From Roseibium porphyridii (lineage in GTDB: Bacteria; Pseudomonadota; Alphaproteobacteria; Rhizobiales; Stappiaceae): a DNA stretch of 64,000 nucleotides. The stretch covers positions 538,001 through 602,000 of the forward strand of contig NZ_CP120863.1 of the NCBI RefSeq assembly GCF_026191725.2. The letters are read 5' to 3'. Shown in pieces: positions 6,769 through 16,959 of this stretch. A program made the position numbers and the translations under genes. Below the pieces are notes generated by a model. That model saw nothing but the letters and a program-made list of their open reading frames with translations. It had not been told where the DNA came from and made no database searches. Every line of letters starts with the position of its first letter. The first letter of the stretch is position 1.

Positions 6769-7818
6769 GTGTCCAGCAAAGAGAAGCTGCCCTCAAAACC
6801 AACCAAACGGCGGTACATTATCCTGATGTCCGTCCTCGCGATTGTCGTACTTGGTTGGTCTGCAGTCTGGTTTATCGGCAGATCATTGCTTCACGAGCAG
6901 CTCAATTCCCAGATGAACACCATGGCGGCGCAGGGGCTGGAGGTATCTTGTGCCGATCTGGCGATCAATGGATTTCCCTTTCGCTATGAAGTCTCTTGCA
7001 GGCAAATGATATCTGCGGACCGTTCGGGCGCTGCCGCAAAACTCGGCGGCCTCCAAGCCGTCGCCCTGATTTACAACCCGACACACATTATTTTTGAGGC
7101 CGGAGCACCGGCCGTAATGGATATTCCGCTTTCAGGCATGTCCGGTGACATGACTTGGAAAACCGCCCGGGCCAGCATGAAATTCGGGTCCGGCGCACTC
7201 GGCAAACTCGATGCGGTGGTTGAAAAACCCGAAGCTGTTTTGAACAACCCGGTCTCTACAGGCAGTTTCGCCGCAGAAAAGGCGGAGTTGCATGTGCGGC
7301 AGTCGGATGGAGAAGCCGATTTTTTCGAAGGGTTCCTGTCTGTCGATGCCCTTCAGTTGCGGTCATTGCCCAACCTGCAGGATGCTGTCGATTTACGGGC
7401 GCATCTGCAAATTCCTGGTGGTGCGGCTCTGTTGGCAGGTGCGAATCTCCCCTGGCTGGTGCAGTCAAACGGGGGCGAATTGCCAATAAAGCTTGTCGTG
7501 TTCGATGCAAATCTGGGTGAAAGCCGGGTTAAGGCGGGCGGCGATTTCGTCGTCAACGGGGACGGCACATTGTCCGGAACACTGGATCTGTCGCTTGGAA
7601 ATGCCGAGGCTCTTATCGGAGCATTCAAACCGCTTGCGCCCACGGGAGATCGGACACTGGCACTGATGGAGCAGGTGTTGAAAAGCCTGGATCCTTTGGC
7701 CAGCGAGGTCGATGGCGTCAAGACGGTGCCATTGAAGGTCAATATCGATCGCGGGATCGCCCGGATCGGACTTCTCCCGCTGCCGCCGATCCCGCCATTG
7801 TTCCAGGCCGGTTTCTGA
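6769..7818 (+). CDS. DUF2125 domain protein, membrane anchored
   Basis: The 349-residue product has a basic N-terminus and one membrane segment (about residues 16-36, IILMSVLAIVVLGWSAVWFI), with the rest periplasmic. LEVSCADLAINGFPFRYEVSC matches the start of DUF2125, a family restricted largely to alphaproteobacteria, where the motif GFPFR is typical. Function is not known; the elongated beta architecture suggests an envelope role. Starts with GTG after a good AGGAAGGTAAGG ribosome-binding region. Confidence 0.82.
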   Translation: MSSKEKLPSKPTKRRYIILMSVLAIVVLGWSAVWFIGRSLLHEQLNSQMNTMAAQGLEVSCADLAINGFPFRYEVSCRQMISADRSGAAAKLGGLQAVALIYNPTHIIFEAGAPAVMDIPLSGMSGDMTWKTARASMKFGSGALGKLDAVVEKPEAVLNNPVSTGSFAAEKAELHVRQSDGEADFFEGFLSVDALQLRSLPNLQDAVDLRAHLQIPGGAALLAGANLPWLVQSNGGELPIKLVVFDANLGESRVKAGGDFVVNGDGTLSGTLDLSLGNAEALIGAFKPLAPTGDRTLALMEQVLKSLDPLASEVDGVKTVPLKVNIDRGIARIGLLPLPPIPPLFQAGF

Positions 7819-7838
7819 TCCGTCAGGTCGGCCTGCGA

Positions 7839-8300
7839 TCAGTCACCTGCAACACGATCGATCGGGATCAGATAGCTTTTGCGATGGTCCGGTTCGGCCA
7901 GCTTTTCATAAAGCGCAACAGCCGGTGTGTTCTTGCCCGGCACGATCCAGCGCAAATGTAGCCAACCGCGGCTCTTTCCTTCCGAGACGAGAGTTTCAAT
8001 CATGCGGCGGCCGACACCCTTGTTGCGGTGATCCGGATGAACATAAATGTCGTCCATCTGACCAATGCGCAATCCGGTGATCAGTTCCGGGAGATCGAAA
8101 AATACGGCAAAGCCGATCAGCATGTCACCTTCGAACGCACCGATCGCTTCCGCGGTCTTATCAGCAAGAATACGTTCGGCGTAGTATTCATCCGGGCGCC
8201 GCGGCGCGCCACGTCTCAGTGCCTGAGCATTTTCAGCAATGAGTGGCGCAAGCTGATGGGCATCATTCAGCCCAAGGGCTCTGATTTCCAGTGTTGTCAT
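7839..8300 (-). CDS. GNAT family N-acetyltransferase
   Basis: This 153-residue protein has the GNAT acetyl-CoA loop at HRNKGVGRRMIETLV (about residues 94-108), preceded by the beta-4 strand MDDIYVHPD. The substrate is not evident. It has the compact single-domain length typical of the family and ends 20 bases from the convergent DUF2125 gene. Divergent from the EamA exporter. Confidence 0.85.
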   Translation of the reverse strand: MTTLEIRALGLNDAHQLAPLIAENAQALRRGAPRRPDEYYAERILADKTAEAIGAFEGDMLIGFAVFFDLPELITGLRIGQMDDIYVHPDHRNKGVGRRMIETLVSEGKSRGWLHLRWIVPGKNTPAVALYEKLAEPDHRKSYLIPIDRVAGD

Positions 8301-8454
8301 GAAGTCCCCGAAAGTGACAGGTCAGTGAATTGAGCCACAACATGTCCTGAAACGGGTATCGGGATCAAGAACCTTGTCAATTTGCGGTGCGGCTCTTTCG
8401 CCGACTTGAATTTCATGTCATCACCGCGGCTTCGATTTGGCATGGACAGGATAG

Positions 8455-9348
8455 ATGACCGAAAGCGGACGCCTGAAAGCAACGCTCATTGGATTGAGCG
8501 CGGTCCTGATGTGGGCGACGCTGGGTCTGTTTGGCGCAGGGTCAGGCAATGTGCCTCCTTTTTTGCTCAATGCGCTTTGTTTTGGCATTTCCGGATCGCT
8601 GGCTTTTGTCTGGCTTGCGGTGTCAGGCAAGTTGGGCCAGCTGCGCCAGCCGCTGAAAGTCTGGGCCTTTGGGACTGTCGGGCTGTTCGGCTTTCACTTC
8701 TTTTATTTTACAGCCATTCGCAATGCACCGCCGGTGGAAGCCAACCTCATAAATTACACCTGGCCCTTGCTGATCGTGGTGTTTTCGGCCTTCCTGCCCG
8801 GGGAGCATCTACGCTTTCATCATGTTGTCGGTACCCTCCTGGGTCTTGCGGGGGCTGTTCTCCTGATTACAGGCGGAGAAGGACTGAATTTTTCGGGCGG
8901 GTCGGCACTTGGATATGGCGCGGCGGTTGCTTCGTCCCTTTTCTGGTCAAGTTATTCCGTCTTGTCGCGGCGGCTGGGAAAGGTGCCAACGGAAGCCGTT
9001 GCCGGGTTCTGCCTGATGACGGCGCTGCTCTCGGCCCTTTGTCATGTCGCTCTGGAGGATACCGTCTGGCCAGAAGGCTCTCTTGAATGGGCGTCAGTGG
9101 CAGCGCTGGCACTCTTCCCGGTCGGTCTGGCGTTTTTCACCTGGGATGTCGGCGTCAAGCGCGGCGATATTCAGGTGCTGGGCGCTGCTGCCTACTCCGC
9201 ACCATTACTTTCGACGCTTCTCCTGATTGCTTTTGGCTTTGGGGCTCTGACGCTCTCGGTCGCGATCGCCTGTGTCGCGATCACACTCGGCGCAGTGATC
9301 GCGGCAAAGGACATGCTGTTCAAAAAACGCAACGGCAAAGCCACATGA
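8455..9348 (+). CDS. EamA/DMT family transporter
   Basis: The 297-residue protein has about ten hydrophobic segments in two EamA repeats, roughly residues 5-135 and 145-285. The family exports amino acids or other metabolites across the inner membrane; the substrate here cannot be named. AGGA lies eight bases before the ATG. PPVEANLINYTWPLLIV is characteristic of the YddG-like aromatic amino acid exporter group, which makes that a possible but unproven assignment. Confidence 0.85.
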   Translation: MTESGRLKATLIGLSAVLMWATLGLFGAGSGNVPPFLLNALCFGISGSLAFVWLAVSGKLGQLRQPLKVWAFGTVGLFGFHFFYFTAIRNAPPVEANLINYTWPLLIVVFSAFLPGEHLRFHHVVGTLLGLAGAVLLITGGEGLNFSGGSALGYGAAVASSLFWSSYSVLSRRLGKVPTEAVAGFCLMTALLSALCHVALEDTVWPEGSLEWASVAALALFPVGLAFFTWDVGVKRGDIQVLGAAAYSAPLLSTLLLIAFGFGALTLSVAIACVAITLGAVIAAKDMLFKKRNGKAT

Positions 9349-9449
9349 TTTTTCCGGACCGGTCTTCCCCCTTCGGCTGATTTCAATTGAGAAATCGATC
9401 CTCTAGATTAACTGGAATTCCGTTTCCTGTTGAATGTTGAGATCACTCT

Positions 9450-10334
9450 ATGTCTGCACCGTTCCGTCCCCGTCGCTCCGCACTCTATATGCCGGGTTCA
9501 AACGCCAGAGCGCTTGAAAAGGCGAAGTCGCTTGACGTCGACTGCCTTCTTCTTGATCTGGAAGATGCCGTGGCACCGGACGCAAAGGATCTGGCGCGAT
9601 CTCAGATCGTAGAGGCTGTTTCAGCTGGCGGTTATGGGTCCAGGGAGGTTGTCGTCCGGATCAACGGTATTGATACCCCCTGGGGCGAAGCGGACCTTGA
9701 GGCAGCGGTCGGGGCAAATCCGGATGCGGTGCTCGTGCCAAAGGTGAACAGTCCTGCCGATCTTCAAAGGGTTGCGCACAAGATCTCAGCACTTGGCGGT
9801 TCGCCTGACTTGAAGCTATGGGCGATGATGGAAACCCCGGAGGCCATGTTGAATGCAGGTGCCATCGGCGCCTGTGGCAAGGATACTCAGGTTCGGTTGT
9901 CCTGCTTTGTCATGGGAACCAACGATCTTGCAAAGGAAACGCGTGCCCGCCTCTCACCGGGGCGGGCTGCCATGATGCCCTGGCTGATGACCTGCGTTGC
10001 GGCCGCCCGTGCCGGCGGTATCGATATTCTGGATGGCGTTTTCAATGCGTTTCAAGATGAAGACGGATTTGCCGAAGAGTGTGCTCAAGGGGCCGACATG
10101 GGGATGGACGGCAAAACGCTTATCCATCCCAAGCAGATCGTTTCCTGCCACAAGGCCTTCAGCCCGACTGAAGACGAGATTGCCTGGGCTCGAAAGATCA
10201 ACGCGGAGTTCGAGAAGCCGGAAAACTCCGACAAGGGGGCAATTCAGGTCGACGGCAAGATGGTTGAGCGCCTCCACGCGGAAATGGGCAAAAGGGTGAT
10301 CGGCATCGCCGATAGCATCGCGGCCCGTGGTTGA
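9450..10334 (+). CDS. HpcH/HpaI aldolase family, CitE-like CoA-ester lyase
   Basis: The 294-residue protein has the CitE/malyl-CoA lyase plan: RSALYMPGSNARALEKA at the N-terminus for CoA binding, LLLDLEDAVAPDAK with the metal-site Glu and Asp, VVRINGIDTPWG, MMETPEAML carrying the second metal Glu, and GMDGKTLIHPKQI near residue 215. These enzymes cleave or form (S)-malyl-CoA, citramalyl-CoA or citryl-CoA. No citrate lyase partner genes are present, so a stand-alone (3S)-malyl- or citramalyl-CoA lyase or thioesterase role is more likely than citrate lyase. Confidence 0.85.
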   Translation: MSAPFRPRRSALYMPGSNARALEKAKSLDVDCLLLDLEDAVAPDAKDLARSQIVEAVSAGGYGSREVVVRINGIDTPWGEADLEAAVGANPDAVLVPKVNSPADLQRVAHKISALGGSPDLKLWAMMETPEAMLNAGAIGACGKDTQVRLSCFVMGTNDLAKETRARLSPGRAAMMPWLMTCVAAARAGGIDILDGVFNAFQDEDGFAEECAQGADMGMDGKTLIHPKQIVSCHKAFSPTEDEIAWARKINAEFEKPENSDKGAIQVDGKMVERLHAEMGKRVIGIADSIAARG

Positions 10335-10737
10335 CAGTGGCGTAAGCCGTTACAAGCAATAGATAGAGCCCCAGTTGTACTCCCTGGAGGTGGTGTAAGA
10401 TCGAAAACGTTCGATTTTGTGCCACCGAACCGGTGTATTCGGGAGTGCTTGGAATTTCGACTTTATCTGCCGATTGATTGCGAGCAGAACGTTGTTCGCA
10501 TTGCCTAATTCTTAAGCGGCGATTGCAAAATAATTTCGCACGTTTTGACTTTTAGCAAGGCAGTCACCCCGCTCTTTCTTTACCGTGAACCTCAAGCTGA
10601 ATAGGCAACCGGCTGAAAACCGGTGTTTTCAGTGTGTTTGAGGCACGGTCAGTGCAGCTTGAGCAATTCGGATCACCAAGAACGAAATGAGGCCTTTGAG
10701 GATCAGAAAACCCACCGATTCCTGAAGGATAGGCAAT
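10335..10737. other. Intergenic region upstream of the nap operon
   Basis: This 403-base gap should hold the nap promoter. I find no TTGAT-N4-ATCAA FNR site. Its distinct features are the inverted repeats at 10608-10632 and a modestly AT-rich stretch at 10505-10560. No credible gene is seen. Inducer control (nitrate, oxygen) cannot be read from it. Confidence 0.6.
10608..10632 (+). promoter_or_regulatory. Two overlapping inverted repeats before napF
   Basis: ACCGG (10608-10612) can pair with CCGGT (10620-10624) around CTGAAAA. Alternatively CTGAAAAC (10613-10620) pairs with GTTTTCAG (10625-10632) around CGGT. The two hairpins share bases and exclude each other. About 105 bases separate them from napF, so they may be an operator or a leader switch. 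Confidence 0.45.
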
Positions 10738-11250
10738 TTGACGACTCCCTCTCCCAGCCGAAGAAACTTTTTAAGGGGACGGTTCCGCGCTGTAGACGCA
10801 AATGTCATGCGGCCACCCGGATCGGTTTCCGAGTTCGCCAAGCTATGTACAGAGTGCGGCGATTGCGTTTCGGCCTGTCCGGAGAAGATCATTCGAGTCG
10901 GCGAAGACCGCCTTCCAGTCGTTGATTTTGCTTTGGGCGCGTGCACGTTTTGCGATAGCTGTGCCGAAGCCTGCACGTCGGGCGCGCTGGTCGCCGGGCA
11001 GGTTGAAAGCTGGATCTGGCGCGCCGAAGTTCAAGAAAATTGCTTTTCTTTGCAAGGCGTTATGTGCCGCACCTGCGAAGATGTCTGTGAGCCGAGAGCC
11101 ATTCGATTCAAGCTTGCGGTTGGCGGCAAGGCCGAGCCGGTCATTGATCTTGATCAATGCACTGGGTGCGGCGAATGCGCACACTCTTGCCCGGCACAAG
11201 CTGTCCAATTCAAGAGAGCTCAAGATTTGAGCGCGAGGGAGAAAACATGA
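10738..11250 (+). CDS. napF: Ferredoxin-type protein NapF
   Basis: NapF is a cytoplasmic iron-sulfur protein that helps mature or activate NapA before export. The 170-residue product has four cysteine clusters: CTECGDCVSACP, CTFCDSCAEACT, an atypical set ending CRTCEDVCEP, and CTGCGECAHSCP. The third set likely uses the Cys in ENCFSL as its extra ligand, as in other NapF proteins. It starts with TTG after AAGGATAGG, consistent with low expression. It overlaps napD by four bases (ATGA). Confidence 0.9.
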   Translation: MTTPSPSRRNFLRGRFRAVDANVMRPPGSVSEFAKLCTECGDCVSACPEKIIRVGEDRLPVVDFALGACTFCDSCAEACTSGALVAGQVESWIWRAEVQENCFSLQGVMCRTCEDVCEPRAIRFKLAVGGKAEPVIDLDQCTGCGECAHSCPAQAVQFKRAQDLSAREKT

Positions 11251-11507
11251 ATATCTGCGGCTGCCTGGTCCACGTGACCACGGGAGCGGTTGAGGCCGCT
11301 CGCGCCGGCATCGAGGCGATGCCCGGAACGGAAGTTCATGCTGCCAGCGAAGATGGCCGCCTCGTGGTCGTTGTCGAAGACACCGAAACCACCATTGCTT
11401 CCGACCAAATCATGGCCATGCACCAAATTCCCGGCGTGATGTCCGTCACGCTCAACTACCACCACTTCGAGGACCTGTCGCAGCCGGATGCTTGCGCCAC
11501 TCCCTAA
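11247..11507 (+). CDS. napD: Nitrate reductase chaperone NapD
   Basis: NapD binds the twin-arginine signal of NapA and holds it back until cofactor loading is done. The 86-residue product begins MNICGCLVHV, typical of NapD, and has the small ferredoxin-like fold pattern with IPGVMSVTLNYHHFE near the C-terminus. The ATG at 11247 overlaps the napF stop and has GAGGGAG before it. Upstream in-frame sequence is napF coding in another frame and was not included. Confidence 0.93.
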   Translation: MNICGCLVHVTTGAVEAARAGIEAMPGTEVHAASEDGRLVVVVEDTETTIASDQIMAMHQIPGVMSVTLNYHHFEDLSQPDACATP

Positions 11508-11522
11508 TGCCGGAGACCTGAT

Positions 11523-14015
11523 ATGACTATCTCGGAATCCCGCCGCACGTTCCTGAAAGCGACTGCAGCGGCAAGCACTGCCGCCGCCGCAGGCATTCCG
11601 CTGACCGCTGGATCTGTCGTGGCGCAGCCCCGTTCCCCGGATATCCGCTGGGACAAGGCCGCTTGCCGATTCTGTGGCACCGGATGTTCTGTTCTGGTGG
11701 GCACAAAGGAAGGCCGGGTTGTTGCGACTCAGGGCGACCCGGATGCACCCGTGAACCGTGGGCTCAATTGCATCAAGGGCTACTTCCTGTCGAAGATCAT
11801 GTACGGCAAGGATCGCCTGACAACCCCGCTCCTGCGCATGAAGAACGGCGCTTTTGACAAGAATGGCGACTTCGAGCCGGTGAGCTGGGACCAAGCCTTC
11901 GACGTCATGGCCGAAAAATGGAAAGAGGCGCTGGCCAAAAAGGGGCCGACCTCCGTCGGTATGTTCGGATCCGGTCAGTGGACTGTCTGGGAAGGCTATG
12001 CCGCCGCCAAATTCATGAAAGCGGGCCTTAGGTCCAACAATATCGACCCAAATGCCCGTCACTGCATGGCGTCCGCGGTGGTCGGATTCATCCGTGCCTT
12101 CGGCATCGATGAGCCGATGGGCTGCTATGACGACCTGGAGCACGCCGACACGTTCGTGCTTTGGGGATCGAACATGGCGGAGATGCACCCGATCTTGTGG
12201 TCGCGTCTGACGGATACGCGCCTGACCAAGCCGGATTGCGAAGTCCATGTCCTGTCAACATTCGAGCATCGCTCATTCGAACTGGCCGACAACGGCATGG
12301 TGTTCGCGCCGCAGACGGATCTGGCGATCCTGAACTACATCGCCAACTACATTATTCAGAACGATGCGGTGAACTGGGACTTCGTCAACGCTCACGTCAA
12401 CATCAAGAAGACCGATACGGATATCGGATATGGTTTGCGTGACAGCAATCCGCTTCAACAGGAAGCCGCCAATCCCAATTCCGGCAAGCTTTCAGACATG
12501 AGTTTCGATGAGTATGCGGCATCCGTTGCCGAATATACCGTGGACAAAGTGTCCGAGTTGTCCGGGGTTCCGGCTGAGCAGCTGGAGCGCATGGCCCAGC
12601 AATATGCCGATCCGAACCGGAAGGTTATGTCTCTCTGGACAATGGGCTTCAATCAGCACACCAGAGGATCCTGGGTCAACGGCCTGATGTACAACGTCCA
12701 TCTTCTGACGGGTAAGATTTCAGAGCCAGGCAATTCACCCTTCTCGCTGACCGGTCAGCCTTCGGCCTGCGGCACGGCACGTGAGGTCGGTACCTTTGCA
12801 CACCGACTGCCTGCCGACATGGTTGTGGCCAATGACAAGCACCGTGAAATCTGCGAGACCGCTTGGAACATTCCTGCCGGAACCATTCCGGCGAAGCCCG
12901 GTTTCCACGCAGTTCTGCAGCATCGTAAGCTGAAGGACGGTGATCTCAACGCCTATTGGGTCCAGTGCACCAACAACATGCAGGCGGCGCCCAACATGAA
13001 TGAGGAAGGGCTCCCGGGATACCGGAACCCCGACAACTTCATTGTCGTCTCAGACCCCTATCCGACCGTCACGGCCCTGGCTGCCGACCTGATCCTGCCC
13101 ACGGCCATGTGGGTGGAAAAGGAAGGAGCTTATGGCAACGCCGAGCGCCGCACACAGTTCTGGCGTCAGCAGGTCAGCCCTCCGGGCGATGCCAAGTCGG
13201 ATGTCTGGCAGATCATTGAGTTCTCCAAGCGTTTCACGGTTGAGGAAGCCTGGGGTGAGGAACTGGTTGCCAAGAAACCCGAACTGGCTGGCAAGACACT
13301 TTACGAAGTGCTGTTTGCCAACGGCGTGGTGAACAAGTTCCCATTGTCCGAAACGGCCGAAGGTTTCGAAAACGACGAATCCAAGGATTTCGGGTTTTAC
13401 GTCCAGAAAGGCCTGTTTGAAGAATATGCCGAATTCGGCCGCGGTCATGCGCACGATCTGGCACCGTTCGACGTCTACCATCAGGCACGTGGCCTGCGGT
13501 GGCCGGTTGTTGACGGCAAGGAGACGCTTTACCGCTTCCGCGAGGGGTATGACCCCTACGTTGCGGAAGGCAAAGGTGTCGAGTTCTACGGCAAGCCTGA
13601 CGGCAGAGCGAATATCATCTTCGCGCCTTATGAAGCCGCAGCTGAAAGCCCGGACGAAGAATTCGATCTCTGGCTCTGCACCGGTCGCGTGCTCGAACAC
13701 TGGCATTCAGGGTCGATGACCCGCCGGGTGCCGGAACTTCACAGGGCTTATCCATCAGCGGTCGTCTACATGCATCCCGATGATGCGCGTGCACGTGATC
13801 TGCGTCGCGGTCAGGAAATCCTGATCTCCACACGTCGGGGCGAGATGCTCAGCCGAGTGGAAACGCGCGGCCGGAACAAGCCGCCGAAAGGCCTGGTGTT
13901 TGTGCCCTGGTTCGACGAGGGACAGCTCATCAACAAGCTGACGCTCGACGCAACCTGCCCACTGTCCAAGGAAACCGACTTCAAGAAGTGCGCTTGTAAA
14001 GTCGAGCGCGCCTGA
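11523..14015 (+). CDS. napA: Periplasmic nitrate reductase catalytic subunit NapA
   Basis: NapA reduces nitrate to nitrite with a molybdenum bis-MGD centre and one [4Fe-4S] cluster. The 830-residue length is standard. The twin-arginine signal reads SRRTFLK (residues 6-12), with cleavage near VVAQP. The cluster ligands are CRFCGTGC plus the Cys of GLNCIKGYF. The molybdenum Cys is in [12 protein letters not shown], near residue 181. [11 protein letters not shown] and the C-terminal [12 protein letters not shown] contact cofactor or substrate in relatives. Starts 15 bases after napD, with no separate promoter seen. Confidence 0.97.
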   Translation: MTISESRRTFLKATAAASTAAAAGIPLTAGSVVAQPRSPDIRWDKAACRFCGTGCSVLVGTKEGRVVATQGDPDAPVNRGLNCIKGYFLSKIMYGKDRLTTPLLRMKNGAFDKNGDFEPVSWDQAFDVMAEKWKEALAKKGPTSVGMFGSGQWTVWEGYAAAKFMKAGLRSNNIDPNARHCMASAVVGFIRAFGIDEPMGCYDDLEHADTFVLWGSNMAEMHPILWSRLTDTRLTKPDCEVHVLSTFEHRSFELADNGMVFAPQTDLAILNYIANYIIQNDAVNWDFVNAHVNIKKTDTDIGYGLRDSNPLQQEAANPNSGKLSDMSFDEYAASVAEYTVDKVSELSGVPAEQLERMAQQYADPNRKVMSLWTMGFNQHTRGSWVNGLMYNVHLLTGKISEPGNSPFSLTGQPSACGTAREVGTFAHRLPADMVVANDKHREICETAWNIPAGTIPAKPGFHAVLQHRKLKDGDLNAYWVQCTNNMQAAPNMNEEGLPGYRNPDNFIVVSDPYPTVTALAADLILPTAMWVEKEGAYGNAERRTQFWRQQVSPPGDAKSDVWQIIEFSKRFTVEEAWGEELVAKKPELAGKTLYEVLFANGVVNKFPLSETAEGFENDESKDFGFYVQKGLFEEYAEFGRGHAHDLAPFDVYHQARGLRWPVVDGKETLYRFREGYDPYVAEGKGVEFYGKPDGRANIIFAPYEAAAESPDEEFDLWLCTGRVLEHWHSGSMTRRVPELHRAYPSAVVYMHPDDARARDLRRGQEILISTRRGEMLSRVETRGRNKPPKGLVFVPWFDEGQLINKLTLDATCPLSKETDFKKCACKVERA

Positions 14016-14036
14016 TTGAAGCCAAGGTAGCTAGCA

Positions 14037-14852
14037 ATGTCCGCCACCGGAAAACCGAGATCTGTCGACCGCCGCCGTTTCCTCACGGATACGGCGCGGA
14101 TGGCGGGCGGGTGCGCGGTGGCGGGCACGCTGCTTGCCTATCTGGCACGCGATGCGCGTGCCTTGCCTGCTGAAGCGCTTCGGCCACCTGGAGCCCTGCC
14201 TGAATCTGACTTTCTGTCTGCCTGTATCCGCTGCGGCCTGTGTGTGCGCGACTGCCCTTATGACACACTGAAACTCGCGGAACTGGGTGAAGACGGACCG
14301 GCCACAGGCACTCCCTATTTCACTGCGCGCACGGTTCCTTGCGAAATGTGCGACGACATTCCGTGTGTCGAAGCGTGCCCGACGGGAGCCCTCGATCCCG
14401 GTCTGAAAAACATCGATGACGCTCGCATGGGAACAGCCGTGCTGGTGGATCAGGAAAACTGTCTGAACTTTCTGGGGCTTCGCTGCGATGTCTGCTATCG
14501 CGTTTGTCCGGTGATTGACGAAGCAATCACGCTGGAGCCGTCCCACAACACCCGTTCGGGTCACCACGCCATTTTCTCGCCGACCGTGCATGCCGACCAT
14601 TGCACGGGGTGCGGCGTTTGCGAAAGGAGCTGCGTCCTGCCGGATGCGGCCATCAAGGTTCTGCCAACGCGCCTGGCGCGCGGCTCGTCTGCCGAGCACT
14701 ATCTCAAGGGCTGGGAAGAGAAGGAGCGCAAGGGCGCGCCCGTTGTTGAAGGCATAATCGATCTGCCGGACAGAATGCCGGAGATACCTGGTACCAGCTC
14801 TGAAGTGCCGGCGTTTGAACCGGCCTTCAAACTTCCGGGAGGCGGCCAATGA
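14037..14852 (+). CDS. napG: Ferredoxin-type quinol dehydrogenase component NapG
   Basis: NapG is a periplasmic iron-sulfur protein that, with NapH, passes electrons from quinol to NapC or NapB. The 271-residue product has a twin-arginine signal ([10 protein letters not shown]) and four cluster motifs: [35 protein letters not shown] with an upstream Cys in ENCLNF, and [11 protein letters not shown]. Its stop overlaps the napH start (ATGA), indicating coupled translation. Confidence 0.94.
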   Translation: MSATGKPRSVDRRRFLTDTARMAGGCAVAGTLLAYLARDARALPAEALRPPGALPESDFLSACIRCGLCVRDCPYDTLKLAELGEDGPATGTPYFTARTVPCEMCDDIPCVEACPTGALDPGLKNIDDARMGTAVLVDQENCLNFLGLRCDVCYRVCPVIDEAITLEPSHNTRSGHHAIFSPTVHADHCTGCGVCERSCVLPDAAIKVLPTRLARGSSAEHYLKGWEEKERKGAPVVEGIIDLPDRMPEIPGTSSEVPAFEPAFKLPGGGQ

Positions 14853-15760
14853 GTGCCAAGACCAGACTTCCCGTTGGCCAGGAAGCCATTCAGCTCAAGG
14901 GATGGTTCAACGCTCATCGATTCCTGTTGTTGCGTCGCCTGTCACAGGCGTTTTTTCTGCTGCTTTTTCTGCTGGGGCCCTGGTTCGGCATCTGGTGGGT
15001 CGTCGGTACGCTTGCCGGCTCCCGCACATTTGAAGTGTTGCCGCTGACGGACCCGCTTGTTCTGGCACAGAGCATTGTTGCCGGCCATTTGCCCGAAGTC
15101 ACCGCTCTTGTCGGGGCTGTCATTGTACTGGCGGTCTACGCGTTGATCGGCGGCAGGGTCTATTGTTCCTGGGTCTGTCCGATCAATCCGATCACCGATG
15201 CTGCCCATTGGCTGCATGAGCGTCTCGGTTTGCAGAAAGGCTGGCAGCCAAAGCGCACGACCCGTTTCTGGATCCTTGGAACCGTACTTCTGGTCAGTGC
15301 GATAACCGGCACGGTCGCCTGGGAGTTGATCAACCCCATCACGATGCTGCATCGCGGACTGATATTCGGGATGGGCTTTGTCTGGGCGCTTGTCGTTGCA
15401 ATATTCCTCTTTGACCTCGTGGTGTCGCGGCGCGGCTGGTGCAGCCATATTTGCCCGGTCGGCGCATTCTACAGTCTCGTTGGGACAAAGAGCGTCTTGC
15501 GTGTCAGCGCCGTGAATCGCGTTGATTGCGATGACTGCATGGATTGCTATGCGGTCTGCCCCGAGAACCATGTGATTTCGCCGGCCCTGAAAGGCAAGGA
15601 CGGAGAAACACCCCTGATTTTGTCACCGGACTGCACCAACTGCGGACGCTGCATTGACGTCTGTTCGGTCGACGTTTTCGCCTTTACCCACCGCTATGAC
15701 AATCGAGCCAAAAAAACCGTCTCCACGGCGGTGGATGCGGCAACTGAACAGGCCGCTTGA
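14849..15760 (+). CDS. napH: Membrane quinol dehydrogenase NapH
   Basis: NapH is the membrane partner of NapG. The 303-residue protein has four membrane segments (about residues 28-50, 85-105, 145-165, 175-195). The two CxxxCP motifs, CSWVCPINP and CSHICPVGA, are typical of NapH. A cytoplasmic C-terminal part carries two [4Fe-4S] motifs, [12 protein letters not shown] and [11 protein letters not shown]. It belongs to the same operon as napG and precedes napB by 21 bases. Confidence 0.94.
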   Translation: MSAKTRLPVGQEAIQLKGWFNAHRFLLLRRLSQAFFLLLFLLGPWFGIWWVVGTLAGSRTFEVLPLTDPLVLAQSIVAGHLPEVTALVGAVIVLAVYALIGGRVYCSWVCPINPITDAAHWLHERLGLQKGWQPKRTTRFWILGTVLLVSAITGTVAWELINPITMLHRGLIFGMGFVWALVVAIFLFDLVVSRRGWCSHICPVGAFYSLVGTKSVLRVSAVNRVDCDDCMDCYAVCPENHVISPALKGKDGETPLILSPDCTNCGRCIDVCSVDVFAFTHRYDNRAKKTVSTAVDAATEQAA

Positions 15761-15781
15761 ACGGAGCATCGGAGAATAGAC

Positions 15782-16225
15782 ATGAAAATGCCGGTCCTTT
15801 TGGGAATTTCCGCCATCGCGATCACGACAGTCCTGGCCGGCTTCGCGATCGCCCAGTCGTCTGGCAGTGTCCAGAGTTTGCGGGGTGCCGAGTTGGAAGA
15901 TACCCGGGCCGTCGACGGCGTTCACAAACAGATCGAAGGGCGCATGCCACGCAATTATCGCCAGCAGCCGCCTTTGATCCCGCATTCCATCTCCCAGTAC
16001 CAGATGGACAAGCGCACCAACCAGTGCCTCAGTTGTCATGACTGGGCGGTTGCCGGTGAGCGCGGAGCGCCAACCCTGTCCATGACCCATTATCTCGACC
16101 GGGAAGGCAACCAGCTGGACACCGTTGCCGGAACCCGTTGGTTCTGCAACCAGTGCCACGTTCCGCAGGCCAATGCCCCTGAACTTGTCGGAAATGACTT
16201 TCAATCCTCTAGCACGTCGCGCTGA
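15782..16225 (+). CDS. napB: Diheme cytochrome c subunit NapB
   Basis: NapB is the periplasmic diheme electron-transfer subunit of NapA. The 147-residue product has a Sec signal peptide (cleavage near AIAQ) and two heme c motifs, CLSCH and CNQCH, spaced by about 40 residues. The His ligands in HSISQYQMD and MTHYLDR fit the bis-His coordination of NapB. The end NDFQSSSTSR is unremarkable. Confidence 0.94.
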   Translation: MKMPVLLGISAIAITTVLAGFAIAQSSGSVQSLRGAELEDTRAVDGVHKQIEGRMPRNYRQQPPLIPHSISQYQMDKRTNQCLSCHDWAVAGERGAPTLSMTHYLDREGNQLDTVAGTRWFCNQCHVPQANAPELVGNDFQSSSTSR

Positions 16226-16249
16226 CAAGGGAACGGGAGATAAGAGATC

Positions 16250-16951
16250 ATGAAAGATCCCAACGACAAACCGAAGCGTGGCCTGATTGGCAGGCTATGG
16301 AACGGATTCTGGAGCCCGGTATCGGCCTTCAGCGTAGGGTTCATCGTCATTGCCGGGTTTCTCGGCGGTGTCCTGTTCTGGGGTGCATTCAACTGGAGCA
16401 TGGAGCTGACAAACACAGAGGAGTTCTGTGTTTCCTGCCACACGATGGAAACCAACCTTGGCGAATATCGCGAGACCATCCACTACAACAACCATTCGGG
16501 TGTGCGTGCGATCTGTTCCGATTGCCACGTCCCGCACGAATGGCAGCACAAGGTCAAGGCCAAGATCATCGCGGTGAAAGACGTCTATCACGAGATCATG
16601 GGCACAATCAGTACGCCTGAAAAGTACGAAGCTCATCGGCTTGAGATGGCATCGCTGGTCTGGCGGAAAATGAAAGCTTCCGACAGCCGGGAGTGTCGCA
16701 ATTGCCATTCGTTCGAATATATGGACTTCACAATCCAGGAAAACCGGGCGGCAGCCGAACACCAGCGGGCCATCGATGAAAACATGACCTGCATCGACTG
16801 TCACCAGGGCATCGCACACGCGCTGCCACCGGGGCACCTGGAGGAATACAAGCGCATCGTTGATGAGATTCAGGCTGAAAAAGCGCCTTTGTCTCCGAAG
16901 ACCGACGATGTTGCAGCGATTCAGTCCTATGTCGGCAAACTGTCCAAGTAA
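16250..16951 (+). CDS. napC: Tetraheme cytochrome c quinol dehydrogenase NapC
   Basis: NapC oxidises membrane quinol and passes electrons to NapB. The 233-residue protein has a single N-terminal membrane anchor (about residues 24-47) and four heme c motifs: CVSCH, CSDCH, CRNCH and CIDCH. It closes the structural nap operon. Having both NapC and NapGH means two potential quinol entry points, which is common but not universal. Confidence 0.94.
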   Translation: MKDPNDKPKRGLIGRLWNGFWSPVSAFSVGFIVIAGFLGGVLFWGAFNWSMELTNTEEFCVSCHTMETNLGEYRETIHYNNHSGVRAICSDCHVPHEWQHKVKAKIIAVKDVYHEIMGTISTPEKYEAHRLEMASLVWRKMKASDSRECRNCHSFEYMDFTIQENRAAAEHQRAIDENMTCIDCHQGIAHALPPGHLEEYKRIVDEIQAEKAPLSPKTDDVAAIQSYVGKLSK

Positions 16952-16959
16952 AACGCTTT

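Noticed and set aside
10665..10690. FNR-like sequence TTGAG...ATCAC before napF
   Set aside because: The half-sites are eight bases apart instead of four and each has a mismatch.
11220..12248. Long open frame on the minus strand opposite napD and napA
   Set aside because: It runs antisense to clearly conserved napA, has no homology features, and reflects codon bias of the real gene.
13050..13706. Antisense open frame opposite the 3' part of napA
   Set aside because: Low-complexity, no ribosome-binding site or recognisable motif; a shadow of napA.
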